From Chrysemys picta bellii (lineage: Eukaryota > Chordata > Testudines > Emydidae), in the NCBI RefSeq assembly GCF_011386835.1, contig NC_088797.1, forward strand, positions 91,646,264 to 91,710,263: a DNA stretch of 64,000 bases. The letters run 5' to 3'. Each line of letters starts with the position of its first letter. Positions within the stretch are counted from its first letter, which is position 1. A program made the position numbers and the translations under genes. Below, piece by piece: positions 47,176-58,245 of the stretch. A model generated the notes under the pieces. The model did no database searches, was not told the origin of the DNA, and was given only the letters and a program-made list of their open reading frames with translations.

Positions 47176-48639
47176 TGGTGGTTTTTTTTCCCTATTGCAC
47201 TCTCCATGCACATTAGCACTCCTGATCCAACCCTTTCATCTCTGTGCACTCATCCCATCCCAACCCCTCTTCTGATTGGTCTCCCATACTACTTCATCCT
47301 TACAACATTCCATTCCACAGCAGCAAATGTTAGCAGGACCTCACCCATCTATGGCAGAACTATAGGCCCATCTCATGTTTTCTGAATAGAGATCCATACA
47401 TGAAATCAGTCCACATCTCCCCTCCTGTGTTGGGTCAATTCACAGAAAATATTTTACCAAAACTCATTTAACTAAAATGTTTTACATATATTAGGCACAA
47501 AGCACTATGTTGTATGTGAGTTAAGGTTCCTCTATACATAACATACCTTACACAAAAGCAAGAAAGTGATAAATTAAGGCATCTGACATGGCATACCTTT
47601 TACTCTTCAACACAGAGATGCACACTTCACCTCTAGGAAAACCATCATGCCACAAACCACCTATAACCCAACACCTCTACTGCCTCCCATGACATTGCAT
47701 CACTTTAGTAGTACTACTATATTTGGGCTAAGTTTGTATGACTTTTTTTTAAAAGTGTGCCTCCAGGAACTCTGTCTGGGTTACATATATATATTTTTTT
47801 CATGGCTTCTAATATTTGCCATTTAGAATCTGTTTGTTTTGTCTATTAATATTTTATTTGTTTAAAATAAACACACCATTGCATTATGGCACATGATTGC
47901 ACAAGCATCGTTGCCTTATTATTTGAATGCATTAAATGTTAAAGCAGTCATTCCCGAAGTGGTGTCATATAGCAGTGTGCTTGATTTGTGGGGTTTTTTT
48001 TTTTTGAAATGCTGTAGTTTTAGGTTTATATTAGAATACTTATTATGAAAACCCAGTAGCCTATTTCTTAGTGCTGGGTAAAGAACATATAGCCATGATA
48101 GTTTTTAAGCTAAAGTGGATTTTTTTTTAAACTGAAACACCTGAAGCAAAAAAAAAAAAAAGCTTACTTCACTCAAAATCTACACCTTCCTTCAATCTGA
48201 AAAGAGACTGCTGAGGTTGGTAAAACTAAAATTTAACTTTCAATGACAGTTTTACCATTTTAAAGTTCTTCTTGCCTTGAGGGATATCTAAATTATTCTT
48301 CTTTGCTCTTGCTATCTCACTGGCTCTACTTTAGTTTTTCTTCTGCTTCCATATGAAGTGTTTACATTTCAGTAGATTTTTTTTCAGTTTGTCTCTCTAA
48401 CACTGATTATGCTTATTTTTGTCGAAAAAGACATAACTGTCAAATTAAAAGTAAACAGATCAGCAAACAACTGCTATCTATAACATGGCCCACTTGTAAT
48501 GTGTACCACTTGTTTACTGAAAAATCAGTCACAATTTAAACAAACATTTTCAAGCCTGAATTATTCATCATTAGAGGAAAAAAGCTTGCCATAATAGTCT
48601 GTTTAAGGAAAGAAAATACTTAGTTCTTCTACAAAGCCT

Positions 48640-48845
48640 TTCATGGATGGATCTTAAAGTATTTTATAAACATTATCTCCACAACATACCTGTAAATTAA
48701 ATAAATATCTCCATTTTACAGATAGGAAAACCGAGGCACAGAAAGATTCTCAATGTTATAGAGACAGTCACTGACAGAACTGAGAACATGGTCTTGATCA
48801 ATTGTCTCTAATCCTATGTTTCAACTTCTAGATTATCTTCTTTCA
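48640..48845 (+). repeat. MIR SINE fragment
   Basis: It contains the MIR core phrase ctccattttacagataggaa followed by accgaggcacagaaag. The flanks are diverged. Confidence 0.85.
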
Positions 48846-49070
48846 AAATGGGCCATCAAAGTAAATCAGTTTTGGTCTTATGAAACATGGTAGTTTCAGT
48901 ACTGTAAAATGGAATCAGTCTATCTAAGTAAGTGGAAATATAGTGGAAATAGAATTTCACCTTTGATTTAAATAAGGTGCAAAATAAGTAAGGCACTGCT
49001 TAACTTTAATCATATGAATAAATCCATCTCTATCCAGCAAAAGACCCAGTTGAATTTAAGCAAAACTTTT

Positions 49071-49176
49071 TTTTCTTAAGTCACCAGTGTTGAAATGTTA
49101 CCTAATATCTCTTTAGTCCTTATCATCTTTTACACAGTTTGGCATATTGCTGGTTAGAACAAAGACATTCATGTTG
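49071..49176 (+). repeat. 106-bp direct duplication, copy 1
   Basis: It matches 50219-50324 with a single mismatch (49100 versus 50248), offset 1148 bp. It lies upstream of the exon at 50007. Confidence 0.97.
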
Positions 49177-49384
49177 CTTAAATGCATTGCTGAATGGGGG
49201 TCTCTACTCTACTCTTATTTTTAAACTTTTTGCATCTCCCCACAAAATTGGAAAATGCGGGGGGAGGGTAGTTTTTCTCTTTCCCCTGTGGCATGGGTCA
49301 CTTGCTGATTTAAACTAGAATAAATGGTGAATTCTCTTTAACTTGAAGTCTTTAAATCATGATCTGAGGACTTCAGTAACTCCA

Positions 49385-49512
49385 CCAAAATTATGGGTCT
49401 ATTGCAGGAGTGGATGGGTAAGATTCTGTGTCCTGTGATGTGCAGGAGGTCAGACTAGGTGATCATGATTGTCCATCTGGCCTTAAAGTCAATGAGGCTA
49501 TGAATCTTTTTT
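49385..49512 (+). mobile_element. CR1 3'-end fragment
   Basis: ggaggtcagactaggtgatc, then tctggccttaaagtc and a final aggctatgaatc, is the conserved CR1 3' end, with a reduced tail. Confidence 0.85.
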
Positions 49513-50006
49513 TTTATTATTATTATTAAAGTCTCTGATACTTGAAAATACTTTCTCAGCAGCAGGAAATCTTCCTTGAATATAGGAAAGGACAACAGGA
49601 AGAAATCAAAGAACATGAATATGTTTTGATAAACAGAAAAAAGTTGTTTTGAACTACCCTATCTGCAGTGTTCATCAATGTTTCAAGACGTGTGAAAAGG
49701 AAATATAAGAAAGACCAGTGTTCACAAGTCTCTGCTCAAAAGTATCTCATGACATTTTATGAATGGAAGTAATAATACATGAAAAAGATTCTGGTGCCAA
49801 GTTACCTACAGAATCTTTATTATGGGGTTCATATGAAACCCGCTTGATCAAATAAAAATGTACAAAGAACTGATCAGACAAATTAATCACTTCCCTAATA
49901 TATCCTTGATTATCATACATATAGGTATCCATTGTAAGCTGTCTGCATTATTTAACATTAAAATACAGCATATGAATTCTTATTTTTGTTGTTTTGGCTT
50001 TTGCAG

Positions 50007-50117
50007 ACATCCAATAGGACCTTTGACATTCCTCTCACTTTGTCTGGAGCAGTAGTTTTACGGGAGAGACTAAATTATGAAGAAAAGACACGTTATTTTG
50101 TTATTGTTCAAGCAAAT
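50007..50117 (+). CDS. PCDH15: PCDH15 coding exon (EC2, middle)
   Basis: A 37-codon exon, phase 0 at both ends, encodes [20 protein letters not shown] followed by [17 protein letters not shown]. The LxxRLNYEExxxYxxxVxA pattern is the conserved D/E-containing strand block of a cadherin repeat, with the expected LDYE-type calcium-site glutamates. The acceptor is ggcttttgcag ending at 50006 and the donor is gtaagt at 50118. It joins in frame to the exon at 28205-28324 and continues in frame into the exon at 57699. No defect is visible. Confidence 0.97.
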
Positions 50118-50218
50118 GTAAGTATGGATTCCAAAACTGTTATTTCTGTCATAGATTCCTCAGGAGCAGGGGATAGGGCATGGGGTCATCTTTTCTACAT
50201 GTCAGGAGTAGGTGTTCT

Positions 50219-50324
50219 TTTTCTTAAGTCACCAGTGTTGAAATGTTGCCTAATATCTCTTTAGTCCTTATCATCTTTTACACAGTTTGGCATATTGCTG
50301 GTTAGAACAAAGACATTCATGTTG
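50219..50324 (+). repeat. 106-bp direct duplication, copy 2
   Basis: Partner of 49071-49176. It begins 101 bp after the exon donor. Confidence 0.97.
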
Positions 50325-51279
50325 TGAAATAAGACATTCTTTTGGCATGAGGAATAGATTATATATTTTAAGTATAGTGCATGTACAAAAGTACATTCTA
50401 GTGTCACAGAGAGTTTGTTTTCTGACATATCTAGCTATATTAATGTGATCTGAAATTAGTTTAATGGATACAATTTAACTGTATCCCTGAGCTTTGAAAT
50501 GGAGCCTTCTAAAATGAGGCAATTTTTCTTTCAATTCACACTGTATGTGTGTTAAGTGTTTTTTACAGGATGACTAGCAGTGGATAATGCATGCTGAGAA
50601 TAAAAGTGACATTTAAACTGTATCTAATATAGCTGTCATTGGGAGAAGACTTTAGGTGTCCTTGAAGACAATGAAAGTTATTTTTCCTCTTCTTTTTACA
50701 ATAAAATTTGTATTTTTAATAAGTGGATGAAAGAATTCCATTCCATTCCTATGCAGCAGTTATTAATTCCACACAAATGGTGTAGTGGTTGAACAGGATT
50801 CTGTCAAATAACCTTAGAAGTGTTTGCTTCTGAAAATATCTATGTACATTTGTGCTGCCTTGTTCAACGTTGTGCCAAAGAGAGGAAAGAATCTACTTGA
50901 AAATTCACCCTCGTCTTTAATAAGTATCTCAGGCTTTTTATAGTAATCCAGATTAAAACAGATTTTAGGCCTCAGAATCTGCAAAGAGGACCACAGTGAT
51001 CTTTGTCCTTCTCTGGGAGCACCACATGGGACAGAAACCAGACTGGGCTTCCCCTCTCACAAATCCAACACTGTGTCTCAATGGCCCATCCCACCTCACC
51101 TGTGGGGACTTCACCTAGGGCTGGAGCTCATGCAACAAGGTTGAGGGGGAAAGAGAGCCAGGGCTGGCTCTCTACAGCATCTGGTTTTGGTGGCTCATTC
51201 TTCCACTTTAGGGACACTAGATGGGGCAAGAGCTCCTCTCAGCTCCTGAGCTGGAAAGACAGAGAGCTTGACTGTGTGG

Positions 51280-51398
51280 TTTCAGAGTAGCAGCTGTGTT
51301 AGTCTGTATCCGCAAAAAGAAGAACAGGAGGACTTGTGGCACCTTAGAGACTAACAAATTTATTAGAGCATAAGCTTTCGTGGACTACAGCCCACTTC
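51280..51398 (-). repeat. Dispersed repeat with hammerhead-like tail, copy 2
   Basis: Same family as 38805-38920, with a 3-bp insertion in the aaaaagaagaacagg part. It again stops just short of the expected upstream core box of a hammerhead. Confidence 0.8.
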
Positions 51399-51960
51399 TG
51401 GGACTCCTCCATCACTGACAACCAGCAGGACCTGGTCCCAACAGTCCATCCATGCTGGGGGATAACAAACTTCTGTTGCCGTTGCTGCCTGATATAGTTA
51501 GTTATGTAGCCTAAGTGGTAGTAATCTGTACTGTATTGCTGAGTAATCTCTACTGTATTTTTGAAGGGTCAGAGTTCAAACCTTGCTGATCATATGTGAT
51601 GGAGGGGCTATTATAGCTGCAGAGAATATTATTTGCTTTTTCTAGTAGTTTTTAATAATGAAGAAAAAGGTAAATTACATACAAAAATAAGTTAAAAGAA
51701 TGTTGTTTAGGTTGCAAAGTTAACTATGAAAAAAGTTAGGAAATGGCAGATTTATCATTGCTCCCTCTCTCATTGTGTGTATGCATTATGATACTGTCTT
51801 TAATTACATACTGTTATTTCCACCGGCCATCTGCCCCATTCAGTGCACAGGATGGATGCACAAGGGAGCTGAATTAAGGTTGCGTGGGCAACTATAAATC
51901 TGGCATTCCCTAGCTTTCAAGTGTTGGACTTTGCAACATAAATAGCATTCTCTTAAAGTA

Positions 51961-52156
51961 CACCTTTACCCCGATATAATGCTGCACATTCCTCGGGCTG
52001 CGCCGCTTCCCGCAGCCCCCATTGGCCTGGATCAGCGAACCATGACCAGTGGGAGCCACGATTGGCCAAACCTGCGGACGCGGCAGGTAAACAAACCGGC
52101 CCGGACTACCAGGGGCTTTCCCTGAACAAGCGGCGGACCGGCTTTGAGAAGCACTG
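51961..52156. mobile_element. Chimeric fragment: Tigger MITE left end fused to hAT right end
   Basis: TA at 51959-51960 is followed by cacctttaccccgatataat, the terminus of the MITE at 34262. From about 51986 the text changes to GC-rich hAT-like DNA (cgcagcccccattggcctgg) ending tttgagaagcactg, a hAT-type terminus. Each element's other end is missing. Confidence 0.65.
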
Positions 52157-52779
52157 ACCTAAGTAACACTTCTCGCTGGTCTCTCAGAAATGGGAATGCA
52201 TGAAGTCCCCCAAAGAAGAAAGAAAGGTTACTAACCAGTAACTGGTTCTTCTTTGGGCATTGACACTTCCTGTGCCTCATGTTTAGCACATGCATAAATC
52301 TTTGCAGGATTAATATCATAGTGACCCATCCTATATAATTTCCATAATATAGCTACTTATATGAATGAGAACTACTTGAGTGAGTAAAGGTTGCATGTTT
52401 AGGCCATTTTATTAAGATGATGTTAAAAAAGATAGTGAACAGAGTTTGAGCATAGAAGTTTCTGGTTATCAGGGAATAATGTACAGATTATCGAGGGTGC
52501 AAAGTTTGGTTTAAAATCAGGTGGCATAAGGAATACATAATCTGCAATATCTCCGATTGGGGATAAAAGGTTGATGGGTCAAAATACAGGCATTGAGCTA
52601 TGAGGGTATGAAGTTCATATAGTGGCTATGTATGGGTGTGGAGTATAATGAGTAGATATGATGATGAGGATGGATTGACCCTCATTTGGTGAGATTTAAT
52701 GTTCAGGGAGTTTATGGTTCCAGTTCATATGATCCAATGGAGAAAGTCTCTTGGTCCCTTTCTCATAGTCGAAAAACAA

Positions 52780-53380
52780 TGTTACTCTGGCTCACGCCTC
52801 CTGGTACTGTCGGTGGCCGGTGATGTACTCGATGTAGATGTCCCTGGACCATCGGGTGGTGTCTGAGACCATGAGGCGCCGCATGAGCCGTGCATAGCGT
52901 CGACCGATCCCGCAGGTCCGCAGCACACGCTCATTGCAGGGGTCCCAAGCGCCCAGGGCTCCGACAATCAGGGCATCCGTCTGCACCTCGTGGCCCTTCG
53001 CTCTCAGGGTGTCAGCCAGGGGGGGCGTACTTTTCCAGCTTACGAGCTCGGGCTTCACAAAATGCCGGGGTCCTGTTCTCAAAAGAGACCGTGACGTCAA
53101 TGAGGATGATCTTTTTCTGGGCCTCGTTGGTGATGACCATGTCAGGTCGTAGCTCGCTGTCGGTACCGGGGATGGCGCAGTTCACAGAGATCTCCCCCAG
53201 GCGTGGTGTGATGGCTTTCACCAGGCGGTTTTGGATGGCATTGTGGCACAGCTGCCAGGCTCTGGAATGGGGTTTGCAGCAGCACAGGACGTGGGATAGG
53301 GTCTCGTTGGAGTAGCCGCAGTTCCTGCAACGCTTGTCTCGGTTCCCGTGGTGGACTGCTCCGTTGAGCGGGACATGCTA
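52780..53380 (-). pseudogene. R2/NeSL-type LINE C terminus: CCHC finger and restriction-like endonuclease
   Basis: Minus strand, about 195 codons in two frames. From 53378 the frame reads through a CCHC finger, CRNCGYSNETLSHVLCCC (C-x2-C-x8-H-x4-C). Further on come ELRPDMVITNE and IILIDVTVSFEN, the PD...D core of the restriction-like endonuclease, and FCEARARKLEKYA. At a G7 run (53019-53025) the frame shifts and continues as LADTLRAKGHEVQTDALIVG and later GIGRRYARLMRRL to a stop near 52790. This domain order is diagnostic of LINEs with a C-terminal restriction-like endonuclease (R2, NeSL, R4, Hero groups). It is 5'-truncated, with a stop just upstream of 53378. The precise clade is not resolved. 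Confidence 0.85.
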
Positions 53381-53539
53381 AAATCTGGTACTGTAATCAA
53401 ACAGGAATTGATTTCAATGAAGTTTTGAGTGCTCAGGTGTTGTAGAAGAGCGCTCAGAGAATAGTTTATTGACCAAAAAAATTCAGTTTTCATCAACTCA
53501 AAACTATTTGCAAATTTGCAGAATGTTTTTGGCCACATT

Positions 53540-53990
53540 TTTTTCAGGCTGGATTCACAAGGGGACTTAGGTGCCATTAACAAAATGGTCAGAGGAGGTA
53601 GTAGTTGTGGTGCTCCCCTTATGCCTAATAGCCCAGTGGCTAGCACCTTCACTGAGGCTGTGGAAGTCTGAATTCAAATTCCTTCTCTGGAGCAGGGAAT
53701 TCAGTGCATGCCTCCCTCTCGCAGGTAAGTACACTTACCACCACACTATAGGGTATTCTGGGATAGGTCTTTGTGTCTCTCCTATTGAAGTTGTTCCACT
53801 TTATATAAATAAATAGTTAGTGGGCCAGAGAAAGTGAGGATAATTTTATAGTCTAGTGATTAGAGCTCTCACCTGGGAGTAGGAAGACCCAAGTAAAAGT
53901 TCCTACTCCAGTTATTATTCATTATTTATACATATTATCTTGAAAGAGAAAGTGGAGTGTGAGGTGAAGATCAGACCAAGTATCTAATTT
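53540..53990 (+). repeat. tRNA-derived SINE-like region
   Basis: Two A/B-box-like pairs occur: agcccagtggctagcacc with gaattcaaattcc (53629-53685), and tctagtgattagagctctca with aagtaaaagttcc (53853-53903). It looks like two related SINE heads in one orientation. Confidence 0.5.
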
Positions 53991-54499
53991 ATTCCGTCTA
54001 ATGCTTTTCATTCCAGAGGATCAAAAAGTACGTAAATTGCTGTATTAAAAAGGCATCATATCATCCACCATTGAAATGCAACTACTCCTGGGGTGAAGCA
54101 CAGAAGCTGTTTCTGTTTAACAATGTACAGCGACATTAGTCCTTGTTTTAAGACAGAAGAATATCATAGTCATTTGAAACCAAAAGGGAAATTTTTGCAA
54201 GTTTTCACTAGTATTTTCTCCAGTTAATATATTTTTGCTTAATTCTGTTTTTACACATGATCTATTATCAAGATGTAGCTTCAATTACAAAATACACTGT
54301 ATAAGACACTAAAAAAGATGGCATGGCCCCCACTTTGATGAGATTATAAATTTGGTTGATAAAGGTATCTGTGTTAACATAATACTTAACTTCTGTAAGA
54401 CATTTCATGCTCCGATTTAAAAAAAAAATAGCAGGACATTTTGATTACAAATAATTGCATTACACAAAATCAATGTAGCCCATATTACAGGGATAAAAA

Positions 54500-55120
54500 T
54501 GTATTGATAGAACTAAAAAGTACTTGTAAATGGGGAATCATAATTCAGAAGGGGTGTTTCTAGAGGGATACTGCAGGGATCTGTTCTTTGCAATTCGGTA
54601 TCTTTATCAATGATCTGAAAGAAAATATCAAAGACATTGCTGGCAAAATTTGCAGATGACACCAATATTGGTGGCGTGGTAAATGATGCGAACAGGTCAG
54701 TTTTACAGACCAATCTGAATCACTTGATAAGGTGATCTCATTTGAACAGCAAGTTTTTAATATAGCTGAACACCAGGTCATACATGTAGAAATGAGGAAT
54801 GTAAGTCACACTTATAAAGTGAGAGGAAGGTTCTGAAATGCGATGGCAATGAAAATGCCTAGAGTTAATGTTTATACAACCAGTAAATATGAGCTCACGG
54901 TGTAGTGTAGCAAAGATGGCAGTTCCAATCCTGGGTTTCCTAAGCAAGAAAATATCAAGTACGAGTAGGGAGGTAGTATTACCTCTGTGTACAACATTAG
55001 CGAGACCATTACTGAAAGATTGTGTCCAGTTCACACTCCAAAAAGGTTGCTGACCAATTGGAAAGGGTTCAGAAAAGAGCAACAAGAATATGATTCAACG
55101 TCTGGAAAACATGTCTTATA
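54500..55120 (+). mobile_element. Degenerate CR1 LINE, 5' piece
   Basis: CR1 RT text, with a GSVLCNSVSLSMI-like remnant of GSVLGPxLFNIFI (54560-54610), an AKFADDTN-like block (54640-54670), and LERVQKRATRI-like text up to 55110. It is interrupted at 55120 and resumes near 56374. Confidence 0.85.
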
Positions 55121-55210
55121 GGGTATGTCTACCCTGCAAGTGAAGGTACAATTGTAGCACTGGAAGGCATACCCATACTAACGTTAGTTTAGCTAGTACA
55201 GGTAACAATA

Positions 55211-55357
55211 CAGTAACTCCTCACTTAACATTTTAGTTATGTTCCTGAAAAATGCGACTTTAAGCGAAACGATGTTAAGTGAATCCAATTTCCCCATAAG
55301 AATTAATGTAAATTAGGGGGTTAGGTTCCAGGGAATTTTTTTTCACCAGACAAAAGA

Positions 55358-55392
<35 letters not shown>

Positions 55393-56167
55393 AAGTTTTA
55401 AACAAACAATTTAATACTGGTACACAGTGATGATGATTGTGAAACTCGGTTGAGGTGGAGGAGTCAGAGGGTGGGATATTTTCCAGGGAATGCCTTACTG
55501 CTAAATGATGAACTAGCAATTGGCTGAGCCCTCAAGGGTTAACTCTCACAGTCTACAAGGCAGCAGGAATGGAAGGAGGGGAGAGAGTATCACAAACAGA
55601 GACACACACTGTGTGTGTGTGAGAGAGAGATGCGCATTTCCCCTTTAAGTACACTGCTTTGTTAATTAGATCAGCTTGCTGAGACCGCAGCTGCTGCTGC
55701 CAGCAAGCTCCCTCTGTCCTGAGCCCTGTTGTGTGTCCCCCCTGCTCTTTGGAAGATGGGGTAAGTGGGGTGCAGCAGCAGGGGGAGGGGGACACCCTGA
55801 CATTAGCCCCCCTTTTCCTCCCCTCCCCCCCGCACAGCAAGCAGGAGTCTCGGGGAGCAGCTCCAAGGCAGAGGGCAGGAGCAGCACATGGCAATGGGGG
55901 GAGGGACAGCTGCTGGGCAGCTGCTGCACAGGGAACTTAGGGGAGCGGGGAGCTGATAGGGGGGGCTGCCGGTCCACCCTGGTTCCAAGCCCCCACCAGC
56001 TAGCTGCAATGGACTGCTCTTTCTGCAAGCAGTGGACAAAGCAGGTGGCTGCCAAACGACCTTAGAAGGGAGCATTGCACAACTTTAAACGAGCATGATC
56101 CCTAATTGATCAGCAATGTAACAACGAAACAATGTTAACCGGGACAACTTTAAGTGAGGAGTTACTG
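55211..56167. mobile_element. Tigger-type DNA transposon, non-autonomous, 957 bp
   Basis: Perfect 18-bp inverted ends CAGTAACTCCTCACTTAA (55211-55228, complement 56150-56167) with TA duplications (55209-55210, 56168-56169). The subterminal sequence atgttcctgaaaaatgcg is typical of Tigger elements. The interior is GC-rich and noncoding, and a CA microsatellite sits near the left end. No transposase remains. Confidence 0.93.
55358..55388. repeat. (CA)n microsatellite
   Basis: About 15 CA units inside the Tigger element. Confidence 0.98.
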
Positions 56168-56373
56168 TAGTAGCAGAGTTGTTGGCACGGGCTAGCAACG
56201 TGAGTAAAAAAATAGAATCCCCAGTGTGCTTGTACAGGGGTAACCTGCCTATGCTGAAGCTTATTCCACCTCATCTGCATTATTATTGTCACCTTTGCTG
56301 GTAGATTAAAGCTAACACAGCTATGCTTACCTGTGCTACAATCATACCTTCATTGGCCGTGTAGACATACCTA

Positions 56374-56765
56374 CATACTATGGTGATGCATTTAAGAAGC
56401 TCAATCTTGTTCTAAAAGTACCTACATGAGGAAAACATTTCTGATACAATACATATCATTAATCTTCCAGAAAAAAATAACAAGAGCCAGTGGGTTGGAA
56501 GCTAGAGCTAGAGAAATTCAGGCTAGAAATAGGGTGCATATTTTTAAACATTGGAATAACTTACCTAGGGCTGTGGTGGATTTTACATAATGTGAACTCT
56601 TCAAATCAAGAGTGGATATCTTTCTAAAAGATATTCTGTAGCTCAAACAGACGTTACGGGTTTGATGCAGAAATTACTGGATGAAGTCCTATGACCAGTG
56701 TTATGTAGAAGGTCAGACCAGAAGATTATAATGGTCCCTTCTGGTCTTAACATGTATGAATTAAG
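56374..56765 (+). mobile_element. Degenerate CR1 LINE, 3' piece
   Basis: Continuation of the CR1 at 54500-55120: ttggaataacttacctaggg (the HWNKLP block), then gtcagaccagaagattataa and atggtcccttctggtctta, the CR1 3' end. Confidence 0.88.
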
Positions 56766-57164
56766 GAGAGCACTTTAGTTTATACTTAGGTCCATCACTA
56801 TTCAGAAAAACATTTTTTAAATGGTTAACACCCCCTGATGTACCTAAATGCTGTGTAGAATAGGAACAGATTTAAGCATGTGCTGAATCAAGGTCATGCT
56901 GAAAAGGTAACAAATTAAGATGGGATCATGAATTAGTAGTAGTGATAGTTGTATTTTCTAAGGTGTCTTTCTGCATAGTACATTGGTGTATTCAGTGCTT
57001 GAGATCTGGGCCTACTAGTTTGAGGGTCCTCAATTTAGTAACAAGTAATCAAGACTAGAATCTGGATATTACCTGAATATTACCAGGGAAATAACAAGGA
57101 ATTATTTTTGAGGAACACGAAAGAAATATTTCTCAAAGGAAGTGGGGGAAATTGAAAGGATTGT

Positions 57165-57250
57165 CTCTTACTATGTGTTTGTACACTGCCTAGCACAAAG
57201 GGGTCTAGTCTTAGTTGGGTTCCCTAGCAAGGGCTCGTACAGTGAGAGAC
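57165..57250. repeat. Ancient short interspersed repeat fragment
   Basis: tttgtacactgcctagcaca and the following ggctcgtaca match a recurrent amniote repeat phrase. See also 40615-40705. Confidence 0.45.
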
Positions 57251-57698
57251 AAAATCTCCTTATTCACTATGAATTTGCAAGAACTGGCAGAACTGTCGTT
57301 GTCTTGCACACATTGAAGTTGGGCAAAGGGAGTTAAATAAACTATTAGAAGAGACACCCAAAGTTTTGATTAATCTTTTTAAAAAAGAACCCATGACTTT
57401 TTTGAGGTTTGTCTCATATTTTCTTTAACTTCGGAGGAGGGCAGATTTGATATTGGAAGAGAATGTGGTATTGTGGCATTCATAATGAGCATGTGGATTT
57501 GTATGGTTGTGATGATGGGGAGCATGGAGGTGACGTCAAAGTCAATGCTTCTGTAACTAGCAATTTCCCAGATTTTTCATGATTGTTTTGATAGGATATG
57601 TTCATGATCAATCTTAACTTTGTTAAAAAACGTTTTTGTGTGGGCCGTGTTCTAAATTCTCTAAATCATATTTATAGAAATACCCTTTTCCTCCACAG

Positions 57699-57869
57699 GA
57701 CAGGGCTCAAAATCTTAATGAACGAAGAACAAGTACAACCACCCTCACAGTTGATGTGCTTGATGGGGATGATCTTGGACCAATGTTTCTCCCATGTGTC
57801 TTAGTGAACAACACTCGTGACTGTAGGCCACTCACCTACCAAGCCAGCTTACCAGAGTTCACTGATCCT
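57699..57869 (+). CDS. PCDH15: PCDH15 coding exon (end of EC2, start of EC3)
   Basis: A 57-codon exon, phase 0 at both ends. It reads [20 protein letters not shown], then [16 protein letters not shown] and [31 protein letters not shown] occupies the position of the cadherin DxNDNxPxF linker that binds calcium between repeats. The two cysteines in [11 protein letters not shown] mark the start of EC3 and fit the known PCDH15 loop. The acceptor is ttttcctccacag at 57686-57698 and the donor is gtaagt at 57870. The next exon is not seen before 64000. Confidence 0.97.
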
Positions 57870-58237
57870 GTAAGTACTCAATGAACTCTCTTTCTTGGGT
57901 TCTTAATTTCTCCTTCACTCTTTCCTAAACAAGTACCGGTATTATGTTTTTCTACAGACAAAATAGGAAACTATTATACATTTTTGTTAGTTATTGTGTA
58001 CCTAATTAGAATAAGTGCTTCCATTTGCAGGCATGAAATACACATCTAGGGCTGAGTGAGGTTCTAGTGGGGTGAGCCACCTTGGCACTCAACTTGAAGT
58101 TTGCAGATGGAATTGAGAGACAGGGACAAGCTGAGGTCCCTGGGAACAAAGAGGGGACAGGAGCAGAGGGACAGGTTTGATGGGGCAGGGACAGAAGAGG
58201 GCAAGCTGTGGGGCACAGGAGCAGAAAGGTCTTAAAG
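57870..58237 (+). other. PCDH15: PCDH15 intron, start
   Basis: Noncoding. A purine-rich stretch at 58060-58230 has no recognised function. Confidence 0.7.
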
Positions 58238-58245
58238 CACTAGAG

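Larger units (their letters stand above)
28325..50006 (+). other. PCDH15: PCDH15 intron, ~21.7 kb
   Basis: This lies between two phase-0 exons with GT...AG ends. It is filled by the mobile elements listed separately. Stretches without assigned features (39.0-40.6, 42.0-43.1, 43.5-45.5, 45.8-47.0, 47.2-48.6 kb) are AT-rich with no recognisable gene. Confidence 0.85.
55121..56371. mobile_element. MITE with GGGTATGTCTAC ends, itself carrying a Tigger
   Basis: The left end gggtatgtctac and right end gtagacatacc are inverted copies. TA lies at both outer junctions (55119-55120, 56372-56373). Removing it rejoins the CR1. Confidence 0.8.
50118..57698 (+). other. PCDH15: PCDH15 intron, ~7.6 kb
   Basis: Phase-0 intron with GT...AG ends, holding the repeats listed separately. 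Unassigned parts (50330-51270, 56770-57160) show no gene. Confidence 0.85.
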
